Source: Bremia lactucae (taxonomy: Eukaryota; Oomycota; Peronosporomycetes; Peronosporales; Peronosporaceae). Taken from it: DNA of 64,000 nucleotides. How positions within the stretch are numbered: position 1 is the stretch's first letter; every line of letters starts with the position of its first letter. Below, one piece after another: positions 1 through 10,740 of this stretch. A model generated the notes under the pieces. It was not told where the DNA came from. It made no database searches and saw only the letters and a list, made by a program, of their open reading frames with translations. The position numbers and the translations under genes were made by a program. The DNA lies in the NCBI RefSeq assembly GCF_004359215.1, contig NC_090615.1:2045474-2109473 (forward strand). The letters are read 5' to 3'.

Positions 1-650
1 CGGTACTTCAAATCCTCATCATGAGGAACAACGACACGCGGAGGGTCCGCGATGTCTGTGCAATAAAGCAACAGGATGTTATCGATAAAAAATCGATGTA
101 AACTTGCACGCAAACGTGCCGGTAATTTAAAACCTGAATCCGAGTTCTTTAAAGCTCGTAGCAGAGCTACACACTGTTCATCCTTGGCGTAAGCCGAACG
201 GATTAATTCAGGAATAGGTGACGAGATAGTCGTTAAGTGAGAAAGCTCATAATCCGGCCTGCGTGATAAAGCATCGGCCAAAGCATTCTGCTTGCCGGGC
301 TTATACTTCACCTCGAAGTTGTATTCCGCGAAAAAGGATAGCCCTCGGGCCATTCGCTGTGAGATCGAACGACTTAGTCGCCGTGCGTAATGACGCGTGA
401 TCTGTGTATATCACAAACGGCTTAGAGCCGACTAGATGAACTCTGTATTTGACGAGAGCATTCTTCATAGAAGTAACTCTTTGTCATGAACTGGGAAGTT
501 ATTTTCCGAATCTTTAAGCTGTCTAGACTCGAACACAATAACACGTTCGTGCCCATCAACATCTGTTTGTAACAGAGCATTGCCAATGGCAAAACCTGAT
601 GCGTCACAGACGACACTGAAAGGCCAATTCGGATTTGGCAATGCCAGAAT
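1..650 (-). mobile_element. Ty3/gypsy pol fragment (RNase H to integrase N-terminus)
   Basis: The minus strand encodes a decayed gypsy RNase H. Visible are the family signature VVCDASGFAIG near 570-620, a HDKELL motif near 470-490 and a YTDHASLR block near 400-420. After these comes the linker with LADALSRRPDYE and the start of the integrase region (VVVPHDEDLKYR) at the left window edge. Several frame breaks are needed to read it, so it is a pseudogene. It continues beyond base 1. Its upstream end is fused to a copia reverse transcriptase near 643-655. Confidence 0.85.
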
Positions 651-1080
651 CATCCATGCCAAAGCGCTTGAGAATATCATCGACGTATCGCCGTTGACAC
701 ATTGTCACACTGCCATCATCATTGTCCACAAGCTCGATGCTTAGCACAAATGCACACTTGCCACTGTCGGTCATCTCAAAGCGTCCTTTTAAGGTAGTCT
801 TCGTGCGCGCTATTAGCTCCGTCGAGCTTCCAGTAACTAAAACATCGTCGACGTATACCAGCAATAGCACGCAATGCCCTTCAATATTCTTGATATAAAG
901 GCATGGGTCGAAAGCCGAAACTTGGAAACCAATCAAGCATACGAATTCGTCAAAAGTCTCGTTCCATACATGCGAAGCTTGTTTCAAGCCATATATCGCC
1001 TTGAACAGCTCAAGACAATCAAAGTATTTGTCGAGCTCAACTCCTTCTGATGCGACATAGTAGATATTGGCCTAGCCATA
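644..1080 (-). mobile_element. Ty1/copia reverse transcriptase fragment (family D)
   Basis: The minus strand carries a copia reverse transcriptase with the GLKQASHVWNETF block, the catalytic YVDDVLVTG motif and the downstream FEMTDSGKC and RRYVDDILKRFGMDD blocks. The sequence preceding GLKQAS (reading FDCLELFKAIY) closely resembles the copia RT at 56822-56940, so both are assigned here to one family (D). The fragment enters the assembly gap at 1081 and is cut at about 650, where gypsy RNase H sequence begins on the same strand. Confidence 0.85.
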
Positions 1081-1180
1081 NNNNNNNNNNNNNNNNNNNN
1101 NNNNNNNNNNNNNNNNNNNNNNNNNNNNNNNNNNNNNNNNNNNNNNNNNNNNNNNNNNNNNNNNNNNNNNNNNNNNNNNN
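1081..1180. other. Assembly gap (100 N)
   Basis: Exactly 100 unknown bases, which is a conventional placeholder length, so the real gap size is unknown. It separates copia RT sequence from the gypsy family A 3' region. Confidence 1.
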
Positions 1181-1871
1181 CTCCATGATTAAAAGACGCC
1201 ATAATAATTATTGGCGTCTACAAGAGCGCGCTCTTGGAGCGACGCTCTTGGCCCATTTCAATGAGGCCATTCAGAGGGAGGGGCCATCTTTGGAATGCCT
1301 CCCGTCACATAGCCACGTTCTAAACGACTGCCTTATGACACCGCCCGAGCACGTTCACGTGTCGTCAGCGGAGCTTTAGGCTCCGAATCCTCTATGTCCG
1401 AACCATTATGGATTATGTTCTGAGCATAAGGCGTTGTGGTTTTACTCACGGAGAAGCGGCTGCGCCTTTATAGGCAGCGCTCTCATTACCTGTCGCTGCG
1501 CTATTCAGCGCAGACGACGAAACAGCATTTGTAAATGCTGCTGTCTCCATGTTGTGAGCCATGAAAGAAGTTTGGATAGGCAATAATGTGCCATCATTCT
1601 TCCTCAGGAGCTCATTGCCCGCATCACTACTATGAGGTGATGGCAACGGTGTCGACTCATTGTAGTCGACAATGAGCGACGGATCAACATCCTTACTGTT
1701 AAAGTGGGATGGATCCTTTAGCCCTGTTAACGCGGCAGCAGCAGTAGCTGTCGGCGTTTCGACTAAGGCATTAGACGCGGCCGGCAAATTAATGCGGCGC
1801 GTGCATTTACTTTGAGGTTGAGTGGGCGTCTTCGCAGACAACCCACCAAAGTGGCCCCTTTTAAGTGGCAT
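1181..1871 (-). pseudogene. Antisense ORF of gypsy family A (copy 1), gag-like low-complexity protein
   Basis: The minus strand reads a protein starting MPLKRG at 1871 that is rich in Ala, Pro, Thr and Ser (IVDYNESTPLPSPHSSDAG in the middle). The second part (1181-1380) includes NGPRASLQERALVDANNYYG. A diverged copy lies on the plus strand at 46850-47530, starting MPPKRSN and containing the same blocks. The start is 112 bp from a polypurine tract and LTR that place the retroelement on the opposite (plus) strand, so this ORF runs antisense to its host element. No domain is recognised. It is interrupted and probably not functional here. The alternative reading, a sense gag downstream of a 5' LTR, is disfavoured by the polypurine tract. 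Confidence 0.6.
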
Positions 1872-1970
1872 TTTGGCGCCGTGTATGGATTGAGTGAACT
1901 AGCGGCGCGTAAAGGTGCTCGCAGTTCCTAACTCCTCTTTGACGAATTTAAAAATGTAAATTTGTTCTTT

Positions 1971-1983
1971 AAAGGGGGGATGG
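1971..1983 (+). promoter_or_regulatory. Polypurine tract of gypsy family A
   Basis: A purine run (AAAGGGGGGA followed by TGG) lies immediately before the LTR starting TGTAATGGG at 1984. A polypurine tract abutting the 5' edge of an LTR is the plus-strand priming site at the 3' end of LTR retrotransposons, so it orients this element on the plus strand. The complementary C-rich form occurs at 46727-46738 beside the second copy of the antisense ORF. Confidence 0.6.
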
Positions 1984-2514
1984 TGTAATGGGCTAAAGTT
2001 GCACTTACGTAACACAGTCCCCATTAAGTAGATCAAGTGTACTTAAGGGGATAGTCAGTTACTAAATAATAGTAATTAGACCCAGCACTCGGGTGTGGTG
2101 CACATTTGTGACCAACCCTTGTGGATGTGATGCACATGGTGCAATTACATTAAAGGGATGACGCCCAGCGTCATCCGTTACGCGAGGTATCTAGAAAGAT
2201 ACGCTCGCAATACACATTAAAGGTTTTCTATAGAGATAACATTTTAATTGGTAAAAATAAGTATTTGTATTTGATTCTATTAAATATAAATCAGTCTGAA
2301 AACTACTTCCTACTTGGTTAGTGCGCATGAGGAAACGGATTACCGCTCCCGTGACGACTCTTAATCACAGTACTTAGTGTGTTGGGTGAGGCCGCCAACG
2401 CGTCCACCACAACTACCTCACTGCACGCAAGAGAAGCAGGTTAAACCGCTTCCTCGCTGTGCTAGGGCAGGTGTCTAAGTAGAGCGTGGCCGCATTACGA
2501 CGTGCCCGCCTACA
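1984..2514 (+). repeat. LTR of gypsy family A (copy 1)
   Basis: A 531-bp segment bounded by TG...CA (TGTAATGGG to CCTACA). It is closely similar to 31232-31770 and, over its 3' two thirds, to 41881-42218. Shared blocks include AGACCCAGCACTC, GAAAACTACTTCCT and GCGTGGCCGCATTACGACG. The 5' terminus resembles the family B LTR start (TGTAACGGG). It sits after a polypurine tract, consistent with a 3' LTR on the plus strand. Confidence 0.8.
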
Positions 2515-3869
2515 TAAGTGACTTGTTAAACTTACTTAGAGGAAGGCTTTAAATTCAAACATTCGCTTAATTCTATAAGGCTTACTTAATTCTATAGAAC
2601 TAAGCGATTGTTTGAGCATAAAGTCTTCCTCTGACTTCAGGAACAAGGTAGCTTCGCTGTAAAGTGACTGACCATGTATAATAATTTCTAAAGATCAATT
2701 AACATTTGCTGATTGAACCATCTGACCTGTTTCTCGTCTTTCACGATCCAGCTGACAAAAATCGTTCAGAGAGCTGTACATCTCGTAATTCTGCATGAAG
2801 AGCGGATTACCTAATACGTTTTACGCTTTCCGGTTTTGCTGAAGCTAAAGTCAGCTCATAAAAAATTATAAGAAATATACTTTAATGATTTTAAGACAGC
2901 CGCGCATGATTTTTTTAGTTGAAAGCCGCCTCAAATGACCATGTGATATGAAGATTGTCCTGTCGGCCGCCTTCATCGAGCGAAAGCCTAAGCATCCAAT
3001 CGCGACAGCGCATTTATAACCCCAAGCGAGCCTACTAGACTCGTCCATGTTCTCACCTTTGCGCCAAGGTGTGCATAATTATTAACAGCACGTATAAAAT
3101 GTAGTGCGCACAGCGAGCATTAGAAAGTCGCTGACAGGGTGATAATTTACAAGGAAGGCCTCCCCGTGTAAGGCTGCAAAAAAACACCATAACGACATAT
3201 TTATAGCAAAATGGTGCATTACGCCCGTTGCTCAGAAGTTATAGACGGTCCAAAATTTGCCAAATGTTATGTGAAGAATATTTTTAGCTTTATACTCTTC
3301 CAGAGTCCATTGTGCAGGGTAGGGACACAAAGGCATCAGCTGCATCATAAAGGCAGTTTACGCTGCTAAAAGGACGTGTGAATGTGCTGCCAACCTTATC
3401 TCCTATATATTTATGATTCAAAATCCACAGAAGATTTTAAAATTAACAATACGTTGTGTGGCTTCCTAGGCTGCATTCCACTTGTCACTAACGACTTGCG
3501 CCGCGCTTGAGTGCCGCTAAATTTAATTTTAGATTCGTCAAAAAGGCACAAATTTGAGTGTGGGGAAAGCTCCGCTCATCTACCCAATAGCAGTCTGCGG
3601 AGAAGTTTGCACCGGATATGTAATAAGGCCTTGTGAGTTGTGGAGCAACTGAACAAAATCGTTGAAATTACGTTTTGCGTCATCAGATAGTAATAAATTG
3701 AATAAGACACCGTAGCAGCGTAAACTGGTTGTATGACAGCACGAGTTCTCAACTGCACAACATGCAGCAGGTCACAGCTTTCGAACCGCTTGGTCAACAT
3801 AATCATTATTAACTTAAATCAAGCTTGTAGCTTTTTAAGATGTCGTGAGCAAATTGAAGGAAATAAAAC
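2515..3869. other. Unassigned repeat-flanked sequence
   Basis: About 1.35 kb between two LTR families. I see no convincing coding sequence; the longest ORFs (60-76 codons) have no recognisable motifs. It contains the inverted repeat at 2538-2632. It may be old intergenic DNA or unrecognised transposon remains. Confidence 0.5.
2538..2632. repeat. Imperfect inverted repeat, 40-bp arms
   Basis: Arms at 2538-2577 and 2593-2632 are reverse complements with roughly six mismatches, separated by 15 bp. Each arm starts with AGAGGAAG read outward and ends with TTCTATA towards the loop. It lies 23 bp beyond the end of the family A LTR. It could be a foldback or MITE remnant. Confidence 0.7.
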
Positions 3870-4380
3870 TATAATGGGGTGTCCCGTTACACAATAATAT
3901 TTTTTTTCAAAAAAAATAATAAATATTGTCTCCTATAATAAGAAATAAACAAAGACGTACAAAAGTATTATTTTTTATTTATTTGACTTAAAAGTTTCAA
4001 TATTCCAAATTTGGCATTGACGCAATAAGGCATTGGTTCTATTTATTGGTTGATATAAATCAACCTTGCCAATCGTTACAGGACACGATAAGGCGTTGCG
4101 CAGGAGGCGCATTGCATAGTCGGGTATAAATACATTAAAGCTAGTCGACTTTCTATATATTATAACAATTTACTTTATCCTTATCGTAAAGCCTTAGAAT
4201 TAGCCCTCAGTAGCTAAGACTTCCCAGCTACTTAGAACCGTCCTCTGCACGTCGTGTGCATAAATTAATCGAGGAACCCCACCTTCACTGTAATCAGTGT
4301 AAATTGACGACAACTGTTGTCAAGACTCCCGTTGCACCAGGTAGCACTTGCACTTCGTAGTCCGTTCAATGGCTTACGCA
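3870..4380 (+). repeat. LTR of gypsy family B (copy 1)
   Basis: A 511-bp LTR ending GGCTTACGCA. It matches 44645-45189 (+) and 36300-36789 (-) in shared blocks such as TAGTAGCTAA, CTTCCTCTGCACG, CTTCACTGTAAT and GGTAGCACTT. The start here has decayed from TGTAACGGG to TATAATGGG. A TATAAATAC sequence lies inside at about 4125. It is followed directly by the gag of the same family, so it acts as a 5' LTR on the plus strand. Confidence 0.8.
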
Positions 4381-4917
4381 CAATCAAGCCATTAAGGACA
4401 TTATGGATGAAGAAGGAGGAGCTTTAAGCCTCTTGAGAAGGCTATCACGCAACGCGTAGAGGTTCACTATTTGAGTGACCTTGACTGGAGAGCGGTCGAA
4501 TACATGAGCTTGGTAGTAGGCGGGCCAGCCAATGGCACCATGCTGTTCACTCGGAACACAGATGAACAACATGAGGCCATAGCCGAGTTCGTACAACGTG
4601 AACTCGACGGAACCAAGATAAGTAGCTTTGCTTTGTCAGCAAGGCTTTCAACACACAGACATGCTGAGAAAACAGGGTAGTCAAGAGTTGAAACTGCTGA
4701 GACAGCAGCATCTACATGCTGCTAGTGGGCCAACGCCTTCGCGTCAACCCAAAAGCCCGAAAATATGAATTGCTATTTAAGGCAATCGAAGGCGACTCCT
4801 TTTTGATGATGATTTGTTGTCGAATTACTCGACGCCATTAAAGCTCGTTGCATCATCATTGATGCGACGAAAGTAAAATTTGGCATGTTAACGTAGCCGA
4901 ACGTACCAAATCTTGGA
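4381..4917 (+). pseudogene. Gypsy family B gag, 5' part, truncated
   Basis: After the LTR the plus strand reads a broken gag beginning MDEEGGA. It matches the copy at 45190-46190: MSLVVGGPANGTMLFT here against MSLVVGGTAVGAMLFT there, then a LREL/QQ-rich coiled region, then VKFGML...AERTKSW. Stop codons and frameshifts are frequent. The gag is cut at about 4917, where minus-strand LINE sequence begins, so the junction is an insertion or recombination breakpoint. Confidence 0.75.
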
Positions 4918-6469
4918 TCAGCCACCGGACATGTCCAGAAAATGTGCTCCAGTGTCTCCTTGTGAACGCCACAGACGGACAGCCTCCTGCAACTGTTGTC
5001 AAGTTCCCTGCCCGGGAAAATAAATTGAGCTGTTGGAGTAACAAACGGTAATAGACCCACACTTGCTACTCCGTAATTGCATTTTGATGACCTCACAGCT
5101 GCTTCGGGGTTTGACAAAGAGCTGCAGAGTACCAGTCTCCCCGGTCTGCGCAGGTTTGTAACTTCTGTAGTAGACCTTCCAGAGCCGTGCCGAGCCCCAC
5201 CTTCGCCTTGCCATACCGCTGGCGTTTAATGTACCTAAGAACATGCCGATTCGCTACGTTGAATGAGGCATCTCACAGAAAGCTGTGGATCGATGGATGT
5301 GCCTCAATGACAAGCCCGAGAGCTCGTTGCGAGCTCCTGATGACGGCCACATCGTCCCATTCTCCAGATATACTGGATATAAGTCATCGACTGTGCAATT
5401 AATCCCGTTGGCCTTCTGCTCAAGCATGATTCTCCGTGATGAAATATCCAGCGCTGTACCTTCCACCCCTCGGACAGCTCCATTCTCTACCAGCACCCAG
5501 TTGTAAGATAGCCGGAGGTCCGGGGGGGGGGTGTCGTACAGCCACCGTGGGGATCACCTCGAATGTCCGTCCCATAGCCAACGGAGGACTCCCTAATAGA
5601 ATTGCTAAAGCCCAGCGCCCGAGTTTGCGGTTCGGGTTGTGCTTCTCCGGTCCCTCAGCCAACGGGACGTGACAAACGTATGTTGTCGGACCGGTTCGCT
5701 CCATCGCAATTTCTTCCAGTGAGCACTGCCTGATGCGGTCGTATTTCTTGCTCATCAACCGATAACCTGTGCCATCGCATAACCATGGGATTGTCTGCCC
5801 ACGAATACTTGGTCAATACCGTCTGGTCATGGCCGTTATCTCCCATGTAACTGCCGGTAACAGCTCCGCTAATCAAATCGTAAGCCGGTCTCCGTCCCTC
5901 CAGCATTTGGTCTGCAAGATGTGCCGTTGTATATTACGACCATGCCGATCCTGTAAGGCTTCATGCTCCATTTAAGCCAAGCACGAATATCAGCTTGCAA
6001 CGATTCACCACGTATCTTGCTCCGTTGCCTGCGGAAATAAAGGGGGTTTAGTGGCGTGATTACGATAGAGGCGTCGTCCCGAGCCTCCGGAAACGTCCAA
6101 AATTTCCACGCCCCGACGTATCTGTCGCGCCTCTGTGTAAGCTAACGACGAGCGTGTTTTATTCGTTGTAATTTAACAGCCACTGCTATCGAAACCAAGC
6201 CGACCCCACAAGCCGCTCGCGGTGTGTACAAAATGCCAAGTTAATTTTATGACGACTGCGCTCTGTTGAGGTTGCATGTTTCCACAGAAATTGTTTGTGG
6301 AGATTTCGGAGCTCCTCCTCCTCCTATTGTGGCATATCAAAGGCCGCTGCCGTGAAGAGTATTCCTGGCAGCATAATTACATTGAGTATGAGCACCCAGA
6401 GAAAGAGACACTGGTCGCCACCCGAGTAGCCGTCGCGAGTCGACGGTGCACGTTCCGAATCCGGACAGC
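4918..6469 (-). pseudogene. LINE ORF2 C-terminal region with cysteine-rich tail
   Basis: The minus strand reads a cysteine/histidine cluster CRRLSVCGVHKETLEHIFW..CP at about 4920-4990. This is the tail motif typical of oomycete and fungal LINE ORF2 proteins (HxxxxC..C with ETLEHLFW). Upstream, 5250-5906 encodes the linker between RT and tail in at least three frames. A run of ten or more G at about 5521-5531 coincides with one frame break. The region is decayed. Confidence 0.7.
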
Positions 6470-7640
6470 CTAATTTGCGTCGACGAGTGTACCCACTTGG
6501 TGACCGAGATAGTGTGTTGTTTCGCCATGAGGCAACACAGGTATTCCCTCATATTCAGGCAAAGCCACTGCCGTATTCAAAAAGATGATCTGACTTTTTG
6601 TTGGCTGCACAGTGAGCCCCGATAACCGACCGAAAGCTGCGACGATGTCGAGGACGCGTGGAACATTACTCGCTTCTTGGAGAAATACAGTGGAGTCATC
6701 GACAAACGCGGAAAGGGTGTGTTGCTCACCGTGTGTCCCGGGAACTTCGATCCCCTGAAGCTCGCAGTCCTGTGTGATCGCTAATGACAGGACATCCGCC
6801 GCCAGGATGAACAGTAATGACGCCAAAGTGCATCCCTGCCGAATCCCGTTGTGATTTCCAATGGATGAGAAAGGGAGCCATTGACCAAAAATTTAGCTGT
6901 GGTAGACTCATGCAATTTCCGCGTCATATGAATGAAAGGACTTGCGGATCTATACTCTTCCAGGACTTGAAAGAGGAAATCCGGTGCACCATGTCGTATG
7001 CCTTTCGAAAATCCAGCAATAAAATTTCTTGACTCCGTGTTGCTTCCAAGTCAGGTTCAGCCCGAGCAGTAGAGACTGCGGCGAGCATCATCATGACTGT
7101 TTTCATCATCTCCCGTCCCTGCACAAAACCCGGCTGGTTGTCCACAACCGCCTTAGGAAGGACAGCTTGTGATCGTGTTGCCATAAGTTTGGCAACTATT
7201 TTGTACCCTGTATGAAGAAGCGATATCGGCCGGTAATCCATAGCATCGACCAAGTCCCCCTTTTTGTGAAGTAAAATAATATGGCCTCCTAGAAGTGAAG
7301 GCGGCGGATCCTTCTCATTCAGTAATTCGTTTTCGAGGAGTACCATCGCCGGCACTAAAATAGCTTGAGTTTATAAAAGTCATAATTCAGCCCATCATAC
7401 CCCGCCGCCTTGTGCCGATTAAGTCCTGATATTGCACTGACCACTTCGTCCATGCTTACAGGCTGAAGCAGGAAGCATTTTCGATCAAAGTCATTTTGCG
7501 AGCCTCCGGAATCGTGACGAATTCATTGAACGCCTGACGCATGCGCCACTGCAGTATAGTGTTGTGACTCCAGCCTAAAATTTGCTGCCACTCCGTTGCA
7601 AACTTATCAGCGACTGTGGCATGGCACGAAAAGGCCACCC
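6470..7640 (-). pseudogene. LINE ORF2 reverse transcriptase
   Basis: Canonical non-LTR RT motifs are readable on the minus strand. At 7355-6924: IILLHKKGD and [14 protein letters not shown] (finger region), QPGFVQGRE, and motif [11 protein letters not shown]. At 6826-6470: LTVQPTKSQ and the catalytic loop FVDDSTVF. Motif A and motif C fall in separate frames, so the RT is broken. The segment 7456-7640 encodes the linker between endonuclease and RT. Confidence 0.85.
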
Positions 7641-7713
7641 CATGGAGGTGGTGAAGGTTGGTAACAGTTTGGTCCCGCTCCCAATCAGAAACGCGCTTGT
7701 AATCCCATCGAAG

Positions 7714-8694
7714 TCAATCTGTCGTAAGCTCAAGTCGGCGCCCCTCCTGAATCATACACTCCTTGCGAAGCGTTACTCGATGAGCGTGTATGAGTTGCTG
7801 TCGACTTGTTAGACCTGCTCGCGTTTGCCGCTGAACCTTTTCCACATACCGTTTGCTTCGTTGTTTTGAACGCTTGCGCACCATTTGATTGCAGCAATAC
7901 ACCAGAGAGCCTGGTCATCCCTAGTAAGCGCTGATGGGTCTCGTCCCACATTCCGATCGATCAGCTCTGACAGCAGTGGGTTCTGAGAGATAAATAGGGT
8001 ACCGAATAGGACGCACTCTTCGACTTTCGGGTGCATTTAACGCACCCCGCCCTAGAATAAGAGACACCCGTAGATGGTCGGACTCGACGGCCGGCTCTAT
8101 CACCTCCACCCATTGTACCAAAGACGCCCACCCACGCGGAACATAAAACCGATCAATACTGCTAGCCGTCGATTTGGTCCAGTATGTAAGAAAATCCGTC
8201 GGTTTTGGTGGATCGTCATCCACCGGGGCCGACAATGTACTGGCGTCTTCGAGCCCCATTAAAGTTAGCAAGTGGCCTAACTAAGCACTTTCTGGACGTT
8301 TAGTGCGCTGGCCACCTTAGCGGTCAAGTTGGAACTTTGTACTGAGCTAAAATCGCCCGCAAGGATGGTATCTCGGCTTGGCCACGGTCATTCCACCAGG
8401 CGAGAAAAAAATGTTTCTCTTTAGGCATGACGGTTTGGCGCATAAATATTCACCAGCAGGGCATTTCCGATCTCAACGCAGACGACCCGGTTTGTCCACA
8501 TTCCAGGATGCCATGGACGTGCCTCGGCTACTCCACGTAGGTCAAGTAAAATTGCCACACACCCCGTTTTGTCTGCACCGACACTCCAGTATGATAGGAG
8601 AGACCCTGTGACAAGCTGGGGTTGTCTCCACCTGCGCTTCCAGTCGTCTTGCAATCGCGAAGCTGACTCCTCACTATTCACATGCCTTTCTTGT
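7714..8694 (-). pseudogene. LINE endonuclease, main part
   Basis: The minus strand reads the exonuclease-endonuclease-phosphatase fold of LINE ORF2. It starts at the insertion boundary with QERHVNSEE, a variant of the QETH catalytic loop. Then come YWSVGADKTGCVAILLD, VNIYAPN, a degraded GDFN block near 8330-8350, and SSIDRFYVPRGW...SDHLRVSL, which matches the conserved SDH motif. The upstream part of the same domain lies at 11015-11140, across the copia insertion. R replaces T in the QETH block. Confidence 0.8.
8690..8694 (+). other. Candidate 5-bp target-site duplication, left copy
   Basis: CTTGT here is repeated at 11015-11019 on the other side of the copia sequence. Removing one copy plus the insert restores a readable LINE endonuclease junction (..DQQERHVNSEE). 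Five bases is the usual copia duplication length, but the match is short and the evidence circumstantial. Confidence 0.45.
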
Positions 8695-8695
8695 A

Positions 8696-8795
8696 TGTTG
8701 AATTACGTTACGCTATGAGCTTTAAGATGGACTTACGGTCGAAATTGCAAACCGGAAAGTCTATCTTCAAGCTCATGGCGTAAGGTAATTCAACA
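8696..8795 (+). repeat. 100-bp TG...CA segment with 39-bp inverted terminal arms (short LTR or leader hairpin)
   Basis: Arms 8696-8734 and 8757-8795 are reverse complements with four mismatches, around a 22-bp spacer. The segment begins TGTTGAATTAC and ends GTAATTCAACA, the TG...CA form of an LTR. It is followed at once by GGTTATGAGCCC, which resembles a methionine-initiator primer-binding site, and then by the gag ATG at 8800. It may be a complete, very short LTR or an internally deleted one. Confidence 0.6.
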
Positions 8796-8808
8796 GGTTA
8801 TGAGCCCA
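8796..8808 (+). promoter_or_regulatory. Candidate copia primer-binding site
   Basis: GGTTATGAGCCCA directly follows the TG...CA segment. It resembles the copia primer-binding consensus TGGTATCAGAGC. A near-identical string (GGTTTATGAGCCCA) precedes the gag start of the minus-strand copia F element at about 35210-35225, supporting a shared function. The gag ATG at 8800 overlaps it. Confidence 0.45.
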
Positions 8809-9512
8809 AGCAACGACTCCGGCTTCAAGATTGAGCCTTTTCACGGCTCAAACTACGTGCTATGGAGCTACAAGATGAAGATGTACCTCATGTCTAAGGG
8901 GTTGTGGGGAGCTATCTCCGGTGTAGACGCTCCGAATGCGGTAAAGGAGCAGCAAGCGCACGCCGCGATCGCGCTGAATCTGAGTGACGCGCAGTTGATG
9001 CACATTATCGACGCGACGACGGCGAGAGAGGCGTGGGGATGGCTGGCGAAGTTCCGTCGCACACAAGACATGGCGAATCGCCTTTGGCTTAAGGAGAAGT
9101 TTGCGTCGTTTTAGTATACAGCTTCAAGCATTAGTGGTCACGTGACAGAGCTTGAAGACCTAGTCATGAAGATGAATAGCGCCAACTGCGGGCCAAGTGA
9201 AGAGGACGAATGTGCGGTGATGCTGAGGAGTCTGCCTGCAAGCTACGAGAGCTTGGTGCAGGCGTTTCGCATGTCGGTGTCAAGTTTGAATTTCAGCGAC
9301 CTCGTGAGCAAGTTGATCGCTGAGGAAGTGCGGCACAAGGACACGGTATGGGTGAGAGAAGCAACGACCCTTTACACAAGTAAGAGAAACGGCAAGCAGC
9401 ACCCCAAGAAGCAGCAAGAACGGCGTGCTAAGAAACCTTCAGGAGCGTGTTTTAACTGTGACAAGGTCAATTATTATGTTGGGGATTGCCGTTCAAGTCG
9501 TGGACCAAGATA
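8800..9512 (+). pseudogene. Copia gag
   Basis: Gag starts MSPSNDSGFKIEPFHGSNY (the usual F.G.NY..W capsid start). One in-frame TAG at 9112 separates it from the second half (9142-9512), which contains the LxxLPxSYE block. It ends with a zinc knuckle in which C-x2-C-x4-H-x4-C has lost the histidine (CFNCDKVNYYVGDC). Both the stop and the lost His indicate inactivity. Confidence 0.85.
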
Positions 9513-9585
9513 AACACGAGAAGGAGGACACGAACACTCCAACGTCGCATTTAATGCAAGCGAAGGGTCCGTCAGCGACTGCTGA

Positions 9586-9873
9586 GTTATGGACAGTGGC
9601 GCATCTGCACACATGTGCAAGGACCGGGAAGCTTTTGTGGAGAATGAAGAAGTGTGCCAGGCGCGCAGTTTATCAAGCGCGAAGAATAATGTGAAGCTCA
9701 AGGTCATCGGTCACGGAACGGTGAAGCTGCGCGTTTGGACAGGACATGCTTGGATCGACGCTCGCCTCGAAAACACTCTCCATGTCGAAGATCTGTCAAA
9801 GAATTTATTCTCGCTTACGGCTGCATCAGCGCGAGGAATGACAGTAAAGATCAGCGCAACGAGTGCGTTGTGA
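9586..9873 (+). pseudogene. Copia aspartic protease
   Basis: The reading MDSGASAHMCKDREAF has the catalytic DSGA motif of retropepsins followed by the copia-typical HM. Downstream KVIGHGTVKL and LHVEDLSKNLFSL are the conserved flap and C-terminal blocks. It is in a different frame from the end of gag, so either a frameshift has occurred or the join has decayed. Confidence 0.85.
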
Positions 9874-9879
9874 AGCGGG

Positions 9880-10740
9880 GCGGGACGCCAGTTGCCACTG
9901 GAAGGAAGCAGGGCTTCCTGATGTACCTCAACGTTGAGGCTGGTGCGGAGTGTCACGTAGCCGCGTACGAGAACGAGCTATGGCACAGAAGACTGGGTCA
10001 CGCATCGTATGGGACGATTAATGATATGATAAAGGACGGAAGGATCAAAGGCGCGGAAGTGAAGACCGACGTCGTGTGTGACGTATGCGCAACGTCCAAG
10101 CAAGTACGCAAGTCATTGAAGTCAAGAGAGGAAGACAAAGGAATCAGGGAAAGTGCACGTTCTGACGATATCGTATGCTCCGACGTGCTTGAACCAATCA
10201 CTCCAGCTTCTAGATTCGGTTTTAAGTACATTGTGAGCTTCATCATGATGAAGAGCCGGTATGTGACGGTTTATCCGTTGCGAAAGAAGAGTGAAGTAAT
10301 AAGCGCGTTCCCAAGATTTTACCGGGAGATCAAGAAAGTGTCTGGGACTAAGATCAAGATCATTAGAAGTGACAACGGTGGCGAGTACTGGAACACGGCA
10401 ATGTATAACTTCTGCAATGAGAAGCTTATCAAGCAAGAGTACACAGTTCCATACAATCCTGAACAGAACAGCATGGCAGAGCGCATGAATCGAACTCTGG
10501 TAGAGATGACGCGCTGCATGCTTAAGGACAGCGGTCTCGACAAGTCTTACTGGGGCGAAGCGTTAATGACAGCAGCAGACATTCGGAACGTGGTTCCAAA
10601 TTCGTCGAACAAGAAGTCAAGTCCGTACAAGATGATGTTTAAGCGAAGCCGCGCATCGATCACATGCGCGTGGTTGGTTCGCAATGTTACGCGCATGTTA
10701 CAAAGGAGAATCGAAAGAAGCTGGACGATTCGGGCGTGAA
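9880..10740 (+). pseudogene. Copia integrase
   Basis: The zinc-binding HHCC motif is seen as WHRRLGHAS...CDVCATSKQ. The catalytic DDE core is seen as CSDVLEP, IRSDNGGEY and NSMAERMNRTLVE. The later GLDKSYWGEA block is typical of copia. The second D and the E are present. The first is in a short-spaced context, and the frame breaks at about 10650-10740, after which the acidic linker (10825-11014) follows. Confidence 0.85.

Noticed and set aside
1984..2514. LTR A as a 5' LTR on the minus strand with 1871-1446 as its gag
   Set aside because: No TGG-type primer-binding site follows on the minus strand, whereas a purine tract abuts the opposite edge and the TGTAA start matches the family B LTR orientation.
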